A DNA stretch of 64,000 nt, taken from Oscillibacter ruminantium GH1 (GTDB taxonomy: Bacteria > Bacillota > Clostridia > Oscillospirales > Oscillospiraceae). The stretch lies in NCBI RefSeq assembly GCF_000307265.1, contig NZ_DF158901.1:38250-102249 (forward strand). The letters run 5' to 3'. The notes under the pieces were generated by a model. It searched no databases. It saw nothing but the letters and a program-made list of their open reading frames with translations, and was not told the DNA's origin. Of this stretch, positions 1 to 6,971 are shown in pieces (within the stretch, counting starts at the first letter, position 1; each line of letters opens with the position of its first letter). Position numbers and translations under genes: made by a program.

Positions 1-126
1 GACGACCTCGCCGGTTCCCGGCGTCAGGGCCACCTGACCGGAGGCAAAGAGAAATCCGTTGACGGAAATTGCCTGAGAATACGGCCCGATAGCCGACGGC
101 GCGTTGGGAGTGGATAGTACGTTCAT
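1..126 (-). CDS. ridA: RidA family reactive enamine/imine deaminase (partial)
   Basis: The 42 visible codons begin [19 protein letters not shown] and continue into [10 protein letters not shown], the standard N-terminus of the RidA/YjgF/TdcF family. RidA hydrolyses reactive 2-aminoacrylate and 2-aminocrotonate released by PLP dehydratases. The start ATG at 126 follows an AGGAATG ribosome binding site at about 8 bases; the gene runs off the left edge, so two thirds of it is missing. It lies downstream of the symporter and threonine ammonia-lyase on the same strand, which fits detoxifying the enamine made by that lyase. Family identity is clear; the physiological pairing is inference. Confidence 0.93.
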   Translation of the reverse strand, partial: MNVLSTPNAPSAIGPYSQAISVNGFLFASGQVALTPGTGEVV

Positions 127-184
127 GCTGTTTTCATTCCTTTATAGATTTTAATTTTATTTCTCTTTCGTGCCAAGCCCAGAC

Positions 185-1405
185 TTATTCCGCAGCCTCG
201 GCAATGGGAGCGCTCTTGCTTTTCTTTCCGGTCAGCGCGTCCATCAGGACGGCGATGGCGCCGTCGCCAGTGACGTTACACGCAGTGCCGAAGCTGTCCT
301 GCGCAATATACAGGGCGATCATGAGGGTGAGCATGGCCTCGTTGAAGCCCAGCATGGTGTCCAGAATGCCCAGAGCCGCCATAACTGCGCCGCCGGGGAC
401 GCCGGGAGCGGCCACCATGGTGACGCCCAGCATCATGATAAAGGGAACCATCTGCGCCAGAGTCACATCCCAGCCGTTGAGCATCATGATGGCGATGGCG
501 CAGCTGGTCAGCGTGATGGTAGAGCCGGAGAGGTGAATCGTGGCGCACAGCGGGCAGACAAATTCCGCGATCTTCTTGCTGACGCCGTTGTTTTTGGTGC
601 ACTGCACGGTGACGGGGATGGTGGCGGCAGAGGACTGGGTGCCGATGGCGGTGAAATAGGCGGGAACCATGTTCTTAATCAAGCCAAACGGATTTTTCTT
701 GGCAAAGGCGCCGGCAATCACATACTGGAACACAATGATGAGAATGTGCATGGCAATGATCAGGCCGAAGACCTTGATGAACACGCTCATGATCTCCATT
801 ACCGTACCGGCATAGGTCATGTTGGCGAAGATGCCATACACATGGAAGGGCAGAAGGGGAATCAGAATGCTGGCGACCAGCTTTTCCACAATACCCTGAA
901 CGCCGAAGAACACGTCCTTGAGGGGTTTGTTGTGGGTAACAGCGATGCCCAGACCCAGAATGAAGGAGATCAGCAGCGCGGTCATAACGCCCATGATCGG
1001 AGGCATTTCAATGGTGAACAGACCGGAAAGCATGGTATCCTCGGCGTTCGTGGCGTTGTCCATGACGATGGAGCCAACCTTGAGGAAGCTGGGGAAAATG
1101 GACTTGTCAACCGCGAAGGCGAAGGTTCCGGCAATCAGTGTGGAGAGATAGGCAAAGCCGGCAGTCATACCCAGCGTCTTGCCCGCGCCCTCGCCCAAAT
1201 CGGCGATGCCGGGAGCCACGAAGCCGATAATAATCAGAGGAATGCAGAAATTCAGGAAGTTGCCAAAGATGCTGTTGAAGGTTGCGCCGATCTGAATAAT
1301 GATAGGGAACTCAAGGCGCTGCGCAATGTTTCCGATTACAATACCGAGGACGATTGCAATGAGCAGTTTGGGCAGCAGACCCAGTTTGAACTTCTTCTTT
1401 TCCAT
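185..1405 (-). CDS. Dicarboxylate/amino acid:cation symporter (DAACS family, SstT-like context)
   Basis: A 406-residue multi-pass membrane protein of the glutamate/aspartate/serine-threonine sodium symporter family. The N-terminus is short and basic (MEKKKFKLG) and leads straight into the first membrane helix. The re-entrant serine-rich loop appears as GTQSSAATIP near residue 245 and the second loop as HLSGSTITL near residue 285, followed by the substrate-site helix ending QDSFGTACNVTGDGA. Length is normal for the family. It sits between threonine ammonia-lyase and ridA, so serine or threonine import is the likely role, but sequence alone does not fix the substrate. The ribosome binding site (AAAAGAGAA) is weak. 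Confidence 0.88.
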   Translation of the reverse strand: MEKKKFKLGLLPKLLIAIVLGIVIGNIAQRLEFPIIIQIGATFNSIFGNFLNFCIPLIIIGFVAPGIADLGEGAGKTLGMTAGFAYLSTLIAGTFAFAVDKSIFPSFLKVGSIVMDNATNAEDTMLSGLFTIEMPPIMGVMTALLISFILGLGIAVTHNKPLKDVFFGVQGIVEKLVASILIPLLPFHVYGIFANMTYAGTVMEIMSVFIKVFGLIIAMHILIIVFQYVIAGAFAKKNPFGLIKNMVPAYFTAIGTQSSAATIPVTVQCTKNNGVSKKIAEFVCPLCATIHLSGSTITLTSCAIAIMMLNGWDVTLAQMVPFIMMLGVTMVAAPGVPGGAVMAALGILDTMLGFNEAMLTLMIALYIAQDSFGTACNVTGDGAIAVLMDALTGKKSKSAPIAEAAE

Positions 1406-1414
1406 TTCTCTTTT

Positions 1415-1438
1415 GTCTCCGGCGGCTTTGCCGGAGAC
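1415..1438 (-). other. Intercistronic hairpin before the symporter
   Basis: A perfect 9-base inverted repeat (GTCTCCGGC, six-base loop, GCCGGAGAC) lies between the threonine ammonia-lyase stop and the symporter start. There is no U-tract on the minus strand, so it is more likely an mRNA-stabilising or processing hairpin than a terminator. Confidence 0.5.
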
Positions 1439-1464
1439 ACCCCCCTTAAAATTTTCTATTATTT

Positions 1465-2658
1465 TTACTGACTCAGTAAAAAATAACCTTTAGAAGTCAG
1501 CGCGTTTTCGATTTCGTGGACATGCTCGACATTGCGAGTCTCCAGCACCATAGAAACAATACATGCGCCCACATCGGAGTGTTTATCCTCACGCGCGTGG
1601 TTGATCTTCATAATGTTTGCGCCGGTTTCAGAGACGATTTGCAGTAACTGAATCAGACTGCCCGGCTTATCTATGATCTTGGTGGAGATTTCCGTGATGC
1701 GGCCGGATTTGGACAGGCCCTTCGTGAGAATGCGGGAAAGTGTCGTCACATCCACGTTTCCGCCGGAGACCACACACACGGTCTTCCGCACGGTGGTATC
1801 CACCTTGCCAAACATCACTGCCGCCACCGGTGTGGCGCCCGCGCCCTCGGCAACGGTCTTCTGGCTCTCCATCAGCGCCAGAATCGCCGCCGCAATTTCA
1901 TCCTCGCTGACTGTGACGATCTCGTCGACGTATTTCTGGCACAGTTCAAAGGTCAGTTCTCCCGGTGTCAAAACGTGGATTCCGTCCGCAATGGTGTCAC
2001 CGTCGGATACCGTGGTAACCTTTCCCTTTCTTCGGGAGGTATACATCGACGCAACGCTGGCTGCCTGCACACCGATTACTTTGCAGGAGGGCTTCAGGCT
2101 CTTGACCGCCAGCGCAATTCCGCTGATCAGGCCGCCGCCGCCGATGGGGACCACCACCTGATCCACTTCGGGGAGCTGCTCCAAAATCTCCAGACCGATG
2201 GTGCCCTGTCCCGCAATGACATACGGGTCGTTAAAGGGGTGCGCAAAGGTATATCCCTTCTCCTGCACCAGCCGTTCCGCTTCCTTGGCCGCGTCGTCAT
2301 ACACGCCGGGAACCAGCACGACTTCTGCTCCGTAGCCCTTTGTTGCCTCTACTTTGCTGATGGGTGCGCCTGCGGGCATACAGATAATGGACTTGATTCC
2401 CAGCTTCGTTGCCGAGAGCGCAATCCCCTGCGCGTGATTTCCGGCGGAGCAGGCAATCACGCCTTTTGCCGCTTCCTCCGGGCTGAGTGAACGAATCTTG
2501 TTGTATGCGCCCCGGAGCTTAAATGCGCCGGTAAGCTGCAAATTCTCTGCCTTGATGTACACATTTTCGCCAATTTTTGGCGCGTGATCCAGCGGTGTTT
2601 TCCGCGAGATCCCGTGCAGCGCCTCCTGCGCTTCCTGAATCATCTCTAACGTAATCAT
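1465..2658 (-). CDS. Threonine ammonia-lyase (catabolic, TdcB/IlvA fold type II, with C-terminal ACT domain)
   Basis: A 397-residue PLP enzyme that deaminates threonine (and serine) to 2-oxobutyrate and ammonia. The PLP lysine is in GAFKLRGAYNK near residue 48, the substrate loop is SAGNHAQG near residue 72, and the phosphate-binding glycine loop is GGGGLISG near residue 174. After residue 320 there is a single ACT-like domain (KIIDKPGSLIQLL), the arrangement of the roughly 400-residue clostridial enzymes rather than the two-ACT biosynthetic IlvA. It is the first gene of the lyase-symporter-ridA set; all three point to threonine/serine use as an energy or 2-oxobutyrate source. Transcription likely starts at the promoter near 2833-2861. 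Confidence 0.93.
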   Translation of the reverse strand: MITLEMIQEAQEALHGISRKTPLDHAPKIGENVYIKAENLQLTGAFKLRGAYNKIRSLSPEEAAKGVIACSAGNHAQGIALSATKLGIKSIICMPAGAPISKVEATKGYGAEVVLVPGVYDDAAKEAERLVQEKGYTFAHPFNDPYVIAGQGTIGLEILEQLPEVDQVVVPIGGGGLISGIALAVKSLKPSCKVIGVQAASVASMYTSRRKGKVTTVSDGDTIADGIHVLTPGELTFELCQKYVDEIVTVSEDEIAAAILALMESQKTVAEGAGATPVAAVMFGKVDTTVRKTVCVVSGGNVDVTTLSRILTKGLSKSGRITEISTKIIDKPGSLIQLLQIVSETGANIMKINHAREDKHSDVGACIVSMVLETRNVEHVHEIENALTSKGYFLLSQ

Positions 2659-2774
2659 CGGACCAACCTCCCAAATGAAACCCCACCATATTGTTTCCCA
2701 AAGGAATCCACAGGGCGTCGATGGTTCGTCGATTCATCTGTTCCGCGGTTCACACCATTTCCGTTGCTCTGCGC

Positions 2775-2829
2775 ATTGCAAAGATGTCCTTATTATAGAA
2801 ACAAAACGGTATTGTTTTGTCTTTGCAAT
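2775..2829 (-). promoter_or_regulatory. Nested inverted repeat at the threonine ammonia-lyase promoter
   Basis: ATTGCAAAGA at 2775-2784 is the exact reverse complement of TCTTTGCAAT at 2820-2829, and inside it ACAAAAC (2801-2807) is mirrored by GTTTTGT (2814-2820). A second -10 like TATAAT on the minus strand lies inside at 2792-2797. The repeat overlaps the predicted transcription start of the upstream promoter, so it can act as an operator or as a leader hairpin. Confidence 0.6.
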
Positions 2830-2832
2830 GAG

Positions 2833-2861
2833 ATTATACCGGGCATGTCCAACAAATACAA
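2833..2861 (-). promoter_or_regulatory. Sigma-A promoter for threonine ammonia-lyase operon
   Basis: On the minus strand TTGTAT (2856-2861) is followed after 17 bases by a perfect TATAAT (2833-2838). The start would fall near 2826, at the edge of the inverted repeat at 2775-2829, leaving an untranslated leader of about 165 bases. Confidence 0.65.
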
Positions 2862-3115
2862 TGCACAAATCGCCCAAATGTTTCTGCAAAAAACACTGAA
2901 AATAGACAAAATGTTTTTCGTAGAAAGACAGCTGTTGTTTCATGATAAATAGTCCGCCGCAGTCGGACTATTGTCGGCGGCGGGAGGCATCCTTGCGGCG
3001 GTTCGCTGGTCAGTTCTGGATCCAGCAGACCTTGCGTTTCTCCTCAAAGCTACCCCATGCTTGATACTGGCCCCATGTTTTTGTGGTAAAGCCTTTTACC
3101 CTGATTTTATACCGA
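2862..3115. other. Intergenic stretch with a short hairpin and an unidentified coding-like tail
   Basis: No complete gene is visible. There is a 7-base inverted repeat TAGTCCG/CGGACTA at 2950-2970. On the minus strand about 3013-3105 an open frame reads like the end of a protein (KGFTTKTWGQYQAWG, then EEKRKVCWIQN and a stop) but has no start codon. It may be a gene remnant; I do not recognise the parent. Confidence 0.35.
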
Positions 3116-3156
3116 CAAAAATGCACAGGGGCTGATAAAAACCAGCCCCTGTGCAT
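3116..3156 (-). terminator. Intrinsic terminator of the redox operon
   Basis: A perfect 14-base stem (ATGCACAGGGGCTG with its complement, 8-base loop) at 3121-3156, followed on the minus strand by TTTTTG. It lies 80 bases after the stop of the OYE-ADC fusion. A plus-strand T-run also follows, so it may work both ways. Confidence 0.85.
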
Positions 3157-3235
3157 TCATTTTTTGGAGTCCTGTGCGACAATGCGCATCTTTGCAGACG
3201 GAGAAGGTGCTGTTCTCCTGCTTTATAGCAGAAAT

Positions 3236-6052
3236 TCAGATGCGTCCCGTCTCCATAAACGCAGTCTGGTCATAGCGCCCGGTCAGCAGGTAAGGCACAA
3301 TGTCGTCAGCGTTCAGACGTTCCACCAGATTCAGCTTATGTACCAGCAGACTATTGCTGGAATAAGCGCCGCCCACAAGGGTGTTGATGGGCAGTTCCGC
3401 CCATGGGTCGTCCAGAGAGGAGTTGAGACCCAGCTCCACCGTGCCCCGCTCCCAGCTCTTGTAATTGTACTCGCACAGGTTTTGCAGCAGAGCGCCGTTC
3501 ATAAAATGGGAAACACCGCTTTCATCCGGCTGACGGTCAAAGTGGAAATAGAAGCCGCCGCCGAAAACCTGCTTTCCGGCCGCAGGCGCCTGATACAGCG
3601 CATGGGTCAGGGGGCTGTTGTATCTACCCAGCTCCATATGAATGTCCACCAGCTGCGTTCCCCGGCGGGTGACGGCGGCGGTGACGGTATTCCCGTTGCG
3701 GCGCATGACGAACTCGGCCCCCAATTTTTTGGGAATCGAGCCGTTGTCCCGACCGCACTGGACGGCCATTTCCGAACCGGGACCGCCCAGCACCAACGAG
3801 ATGGGATATAAGCCCAGCGACTTGCCATAGGTACAGTATACACCCAGAATCGCCTCATAGTAGTCGTCGGCAAAAGTGGGCTTGCGAATGTGGCAGACAG
3901 ACAGCGTCACCACCGGCATGGAAAAGGGTTTCAGGGGTGGGGGCAGAATCCGTGCAATCGCCGCCGGATCGGTGAGATAGGCAAGATAAACGCCCTCCTG
4001 CTCATCCATCAGGGAAACCTTGCCAAAGTTGGGCAGCTTCTCCGCAGGGGTATAGAAGGAGGTGACTTTGGGCTGCTCGACAAACAGTGCCCGGGCGGCT
4101 TCATAGCCGGTGCGGGTGGCGGGAGCAATGGTGCCGTCCTTCACGGCGCTGCCCACGGAAACGACGTGCAGCCCCTTGGCCTTTAATGCCTCCGCCAGTG
4201 CGGAATCCGGTTTGTAGCCCAGCGACATGACCACCGCGTCGGTTCCCACGCTGACCACGGATTTGTCGTCCTGCTTTTCCAGCACAACTGCATCGGCTTT
4301 GATCTCCTGCAGTGCGTGACCCAGCAAGAACTTTGTGCCGTACTGGCTCAGTCTGCCGCACACGTCGGTCACGTTGGTGTGATTGGCGTTGGGGGCGATC
4401 TTGTCCAGCAAATCCACCACGGTGACCTGCGCCTTGCGGGCGGCCAGATACTCGGCAGTTTCAATACCGGTGATGCCCGCGCCGACCATGGTCACTTTTT
4501 TTCCGGAGAGGTCTGCCTTCCCGGTGAGCACCTGCTCTACCGTGTAGACATTAGGGCCAGTAGCACCGGGAATTTTTGTGGGAATGACGGACTTGGAGCC
4601 GGTACCCACAACCACGGCGTCGGGCTTCATGTCGGCCACCATATCGGCGGTGGCCTCGGTGTTCAGCCGCACCTCTACGCCTAAGGTTTTAAAGGCGGCG
4701 CGATAGTAGTCCATCACCCATTCCATGCGTTCTTTCAGCGGGGGCATTTTGGCCTGATTGACCGTGCCGCCCAGTGTGCTTCCTCTGTCCAGCAGAGTCA
4801 CCTTACAGCCGCGCTCCGCCAAAGTTTTGGCGGCCATCATGCCGCTGGGGCCTCCGCCCACAACCACCACGGAGTGATGCTTGGTGTCATAGGGCAGCTC
4901 GCCGTATTTTTTCTCCCGGGCAAGCCGGGGATTGAGGGCGCATTCCGCCGGAATTCCCGCCGCGTTATACTCGTTCAGGCTCTCAAAGCAGCGCAAACAA
5001 CTGATGCACTTGCACAGCTCGCTCTCGCGGCCCTCCTGCACCTTTTTGCCCCACTGTTCGTCGGCCAGCCAGCTGCGGCCCATGGAGATGAAGTCCTCCA
5101 CGCCGTCGTCCAGAAACTTTTCCGCCACGGCGGGTTCCCGGATAACGGATACGCCGATCACGGGAATCTTCACATGATCTTTGACAGCCTTGATGAGGTC
5201 GTGCCGCCAGCCCTGCGGGAAAGACACCGGCTCCACACAGGTCATGCCGGTTTCATAAAGGCCCACGGACACGTCGATAAAGTCAATGCCCTGCGCCTCC
5301 AGCGCCATGGCAATCTTTACGCCGTCGGAAATATGGATGTAATCCTCGGTCACACCGGTTTTGTCCAAAAATTCCTCCACGGTCAGACGCACGCCGATGG
5401 GGAAATCCACCCCGCATTTTTCGCGGATTCCGGCGATGATTTCGCAGACAATACGCAGGCGGTTTTCAAAGCTGCCACCGTATTCGTCGGTGCGCTGATT
5501 GGTATAGGGGGACAAAAACTGCTGGAGCAGATACCCGTGGGCGCAGTGCAGTTCCACACCGTCGCAGCCAGCCTTTTGCACGCGAACCGCGCCGTCGATA
5601 AACTGACCGACCAGTTCTTTGACTTCTTCTGTGGTCAGGGCGCGGGTGGGCTGCTGGAGATACTTGCAGGGAATGTCGGAAGCGGAGACGGTAGGCGCTC
5701 CGCCCAGCAGGGCGGTGACCGTCTCGCGGCCGGGGTGGTGGAGCTGAATAAAGATCTTGCTTCCGTGGCTGTGAACAGCGGCGGCCAGCCGGGAAAGAGG
5801 CGCGATGTGCCGGTCGGAAGTAACCGACAGCTGGCGCATCAATCCGGGGCCGTGAACATCATTGACCCGGGTAATTTCGGGAATGATGAGTCCCGCGCCG
5901 CCGATGGCACGCGCCTCGTAGTAGGCGATCATGTCCTCAGAGGGCGTGCCGTCCAGATTGGCAAGGCCAATGCCCATGGGGGACATTACCAGCCGATTTT
6001 TCAGCGTGACCTTGCCGATCTGTCCCGGGGAAAACAATTTTTCATACATCAT
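3236..6052 (-). CDS. FadH-like NADH:flavin oxidoreductase fused to an acetoacetate-decarboxylase-like domain
   Basis: A 938-residue, three-part protein; FadH/BaiCD-type relatives are about 640-680 residues. Residues 1-340 are an Old-Yellow-Enzyme TIM barrel (FSPGQIGKVTLKNR, HCAHGYLLQQFLSP, EYGGSFENR). Around residues 345-375 comes the iron-sulfur cysteine set CKCISCLRCF plus a later cysteine. Residues 390-680 hold the FAD loop VVVVGGGPSGMMAA and the NAD loop VTMVGAGITGIETAEYL. From about residue 690 to the end the sequence matches the acetoacetate decarboxylase family: AYLTDPAAIARILPPPLKP, a YYEA glutamate, and IPKKLG with the Schiff-base lysine pair. The arginine equivalent to Arg29 appears replaced. 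One uninterrupted frame, no frameshift. It likely reduces an enone or enoate and then decarboxylates or otherwise processes a beta-keto product; substrate unknown. Operon partner of the SDR, 20 bases apart. Confidence 0.9.
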   Translation of the reverse strand: MMYEKLFSPGQIGKVTLKNRLVMSPMGIGLANLDGTPSEDMIAYYEARAIGGAGLIIPEITRVNDVHGPGLMRQLSVTSDRHIAPLSRLAAAVHSHGSKIFIQLHHPGRETVTALLGGAPTVSASDIPCKYLQQPTRALTTEEVKELVGQFIDGAVRVQKAGCDGVELHCAHGYLLQQFLSPYTNQRTDEYGGSFENRLRIVCEIIAGIREKCGVDFPIGVRLTVEEFLDKTGVTEDYIHISDGVKIAMALEAQGIDFIDVSVGLYETGMTCVEPVSFPQGWRHDLIKAVKDHVKIPVIGVSVIREPAVAEKFLDDGVEDFISMGRSWLADEQWGKKVQEGRESELCKCISCLRCFESLNEYNAAGIPAECALNPRLAREKKYGELPYDTKHHSVVVVGGGPSGMMAAKTLAERGCKVTLLDRGSTLGGTVNQAKMPPLKERMEWVMDYYRAAFKTLGVEVRLNTEATADMVADMKPDAVVVGTGSKSVIPTKIPGATGPNVYTVEQVLTGKADLSGKKVTMVGAGITGIETAEYLAARKAQVTVVDLLDKIAPNANHTNVTDVCGRLSQYGTKFLLGHALQEIKADAVVLEKQDDKSVVSVGTDAVVMSLGYKPDSALAEALKAKGLHVVSVGSAVKDGTIAPATRTGYEAARALFVEQPKVTSFYTPAEKLPNFGKVSLMDEQEGVYLAYLTDPAAIARILPPPLKPFSMPVVTLSVCHIRKPTFADDYYEAILGVYCTYGKSLGLYPISLVLGGPGSEMAVQCGRDNGSIPKKLGAEFVMRRNGNTVTAAVTRRGTQLVDIHMELGRYNSPLTHALYQAPAAGKQVFGGGFYFHFDRQPDESGVSHFMNGALLQNLCEYNYKSWERGTVELGLNSSLDDPWAELPINTLVGGAYSSNSLLVHKLNLVERLNADDIVPYLLTGRYDQTAFMETGRI

Positions 6053-6072
6053 GGTGCTTCCTTTCCGTTCCG

Positions 6073-6828
6073 TTAAAAGATGGTATAGCCGCCGTCAACC
6101 GCCAGCGCCGCGCCCTGAATGAAAGAGGAATCCTCGCTGGCCAAGAACAAAATCGCCTTGGCCACCTCCTCCGGCTGACCGGGACGCCCGGCGGGGCTCA
6201 TCTTGATCTTCATGTTCAAGGGGTGCTGCGGCATTGCCAGCACCCGGGCGATCATCTGCGTGTCGATGGGGCCGGGAAGTACGGCGTTGACACGAATGCC
6301 TGCGTGGCCGTGGTCCAAAGAGACTTGCCGGGTCAGCCCCAGCACGCCGTGCTTGGCTGTGGTGTAGGCGATGCCGCCCCGGCCCGCCGCCGTAGAAGCC
6401 ATGGACGCCACGTTGACGATCTTGCCGCCGCCGGCCTTTTCCATGACGGGAATAACCCGCTTCATAACCTGGAACGGCGCGGTCAAATTCGTGGCCAGCA
6501 CCTTGTCCCACTCCTCATCTGTGATCTGATCCATGTTGGCAAGGCTGCCGCCCACGCCCGCATTGTTCACCAAAATGTCAATCTTGCCGTACTGATCCAG
6601 CGCGGCGGATACCAGCGCGTCCAGATCCGCGGCGGAGGTGACATTGGTCTTTTGGAAAAACGCCTCTCCGCCCGCTGCTTTGATCTCCTCCACCACAGCG
6701 TTGCCGGCTTCTTCGGTCGTGCCGACGATGACGACCTTGGCCCCTTCAGCTGCCATAAGCAGGGCTGTGGCTTTGCCGATGCCTTTGGTGGAACCAGTGA
6801 TAATTGCAACCTGATTCTGGAATTTCAT
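6073..6828 (-). CDS. Short-chain dehydrogenase/reductase (FabG-like SDR)
   Basis: A 251-residue classical SDR. The cofactor motif TGSTKGIG sits near residue 12, NNAG near residue 88, the catalytic serine in VASMAS near residue 140, and the YTTAK active-site pair near residue 154; the C-terminal VDGGYTIF is typical. It interconverts an alcohol and ketone with NAD(P)H. It is the first gene of the operon with the OYE-ADC fusion and is divergent from a PucR-type regulator, so it probably supplies or removes a keto group on the same substrate. OYE-plus-SDR pairs occur in gut pathways for bile acids and isoflavones, but nothing here fixes the substrate. Confidence 0.9.
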   Translation of the reverse strand: MKFQNQVAIITGSTKGIGKATALLMAAEGAKVVIVGTTEEAGNAVVEEIKAAGGEAFFQKTNVTSAADLDALVSAALDQYGKIDILVNNAGVGGSLANMDQITDEEWDKVLATNLTAPFQVMKRVIPVMEKAGGGKIVNVASMASTAAGRGGIAYTTAKHGVLGLTRQVSLDHGHAGIRVNAVLPGPIDTQMIARVLAMPQHPLNMKIKMSPAGRPGQPEEVAKAILFLASEDSSFIQGAALAVDGGYTIF

Positions 6829-6872
6829 ACGATGATCTCCTTATCTTCATTTTTGGAATCTCCAATGTCCTC

Positions 6873-6901
6873 ATTATAAACAGCGCATCGCGCAAAAGAA
6901 A
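6873..6901 (-). promoter_or_regulatory. Candidate promoter for the SDR-OYE operon
   Basis: A perfect minus-strand TATAAT at 6873-6878, 45 bases upstream of the SDR start, with only a weak -35 (TTTCTT at 17 bases). The poor -35 suggests activator dependence, which would fit the divergent PucR-type protein. Confidence 0.45.
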
Positions 6902-6924
6902 CGGTTCCCACATCCGAATTGGCG

Positions 6925-6953
6925 TTGACGATTTGTGCATGATGCACTATAAT
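6925..6953 (+). promoter_or_regulatory. Sigma-A promoter of the PucR-type regulator
   Basis: TTGACG (6925-6930), 17 bases, TATAAT (6948-6953). The predicted transcript start near 6960 rules out any translation start upstream and places the start codon at 6966 or 6972, just after GAGGTG. Confidence 0.75.
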
Positions 6954-6971
6954 CAACCCGAGGTGATGGAG

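Noticed and set aside
170-1471. A 433-codon plus-strand frame over the symporter.
   Set aside because: It is the complement of the DAACS gene; its His/Gly/Asp-rich translation has no domain.
6804-6971. N-terminal extension of the PucR-type regulator.
   Set aside because: It overlaps the SDR start and contains the regulator's own promoter.
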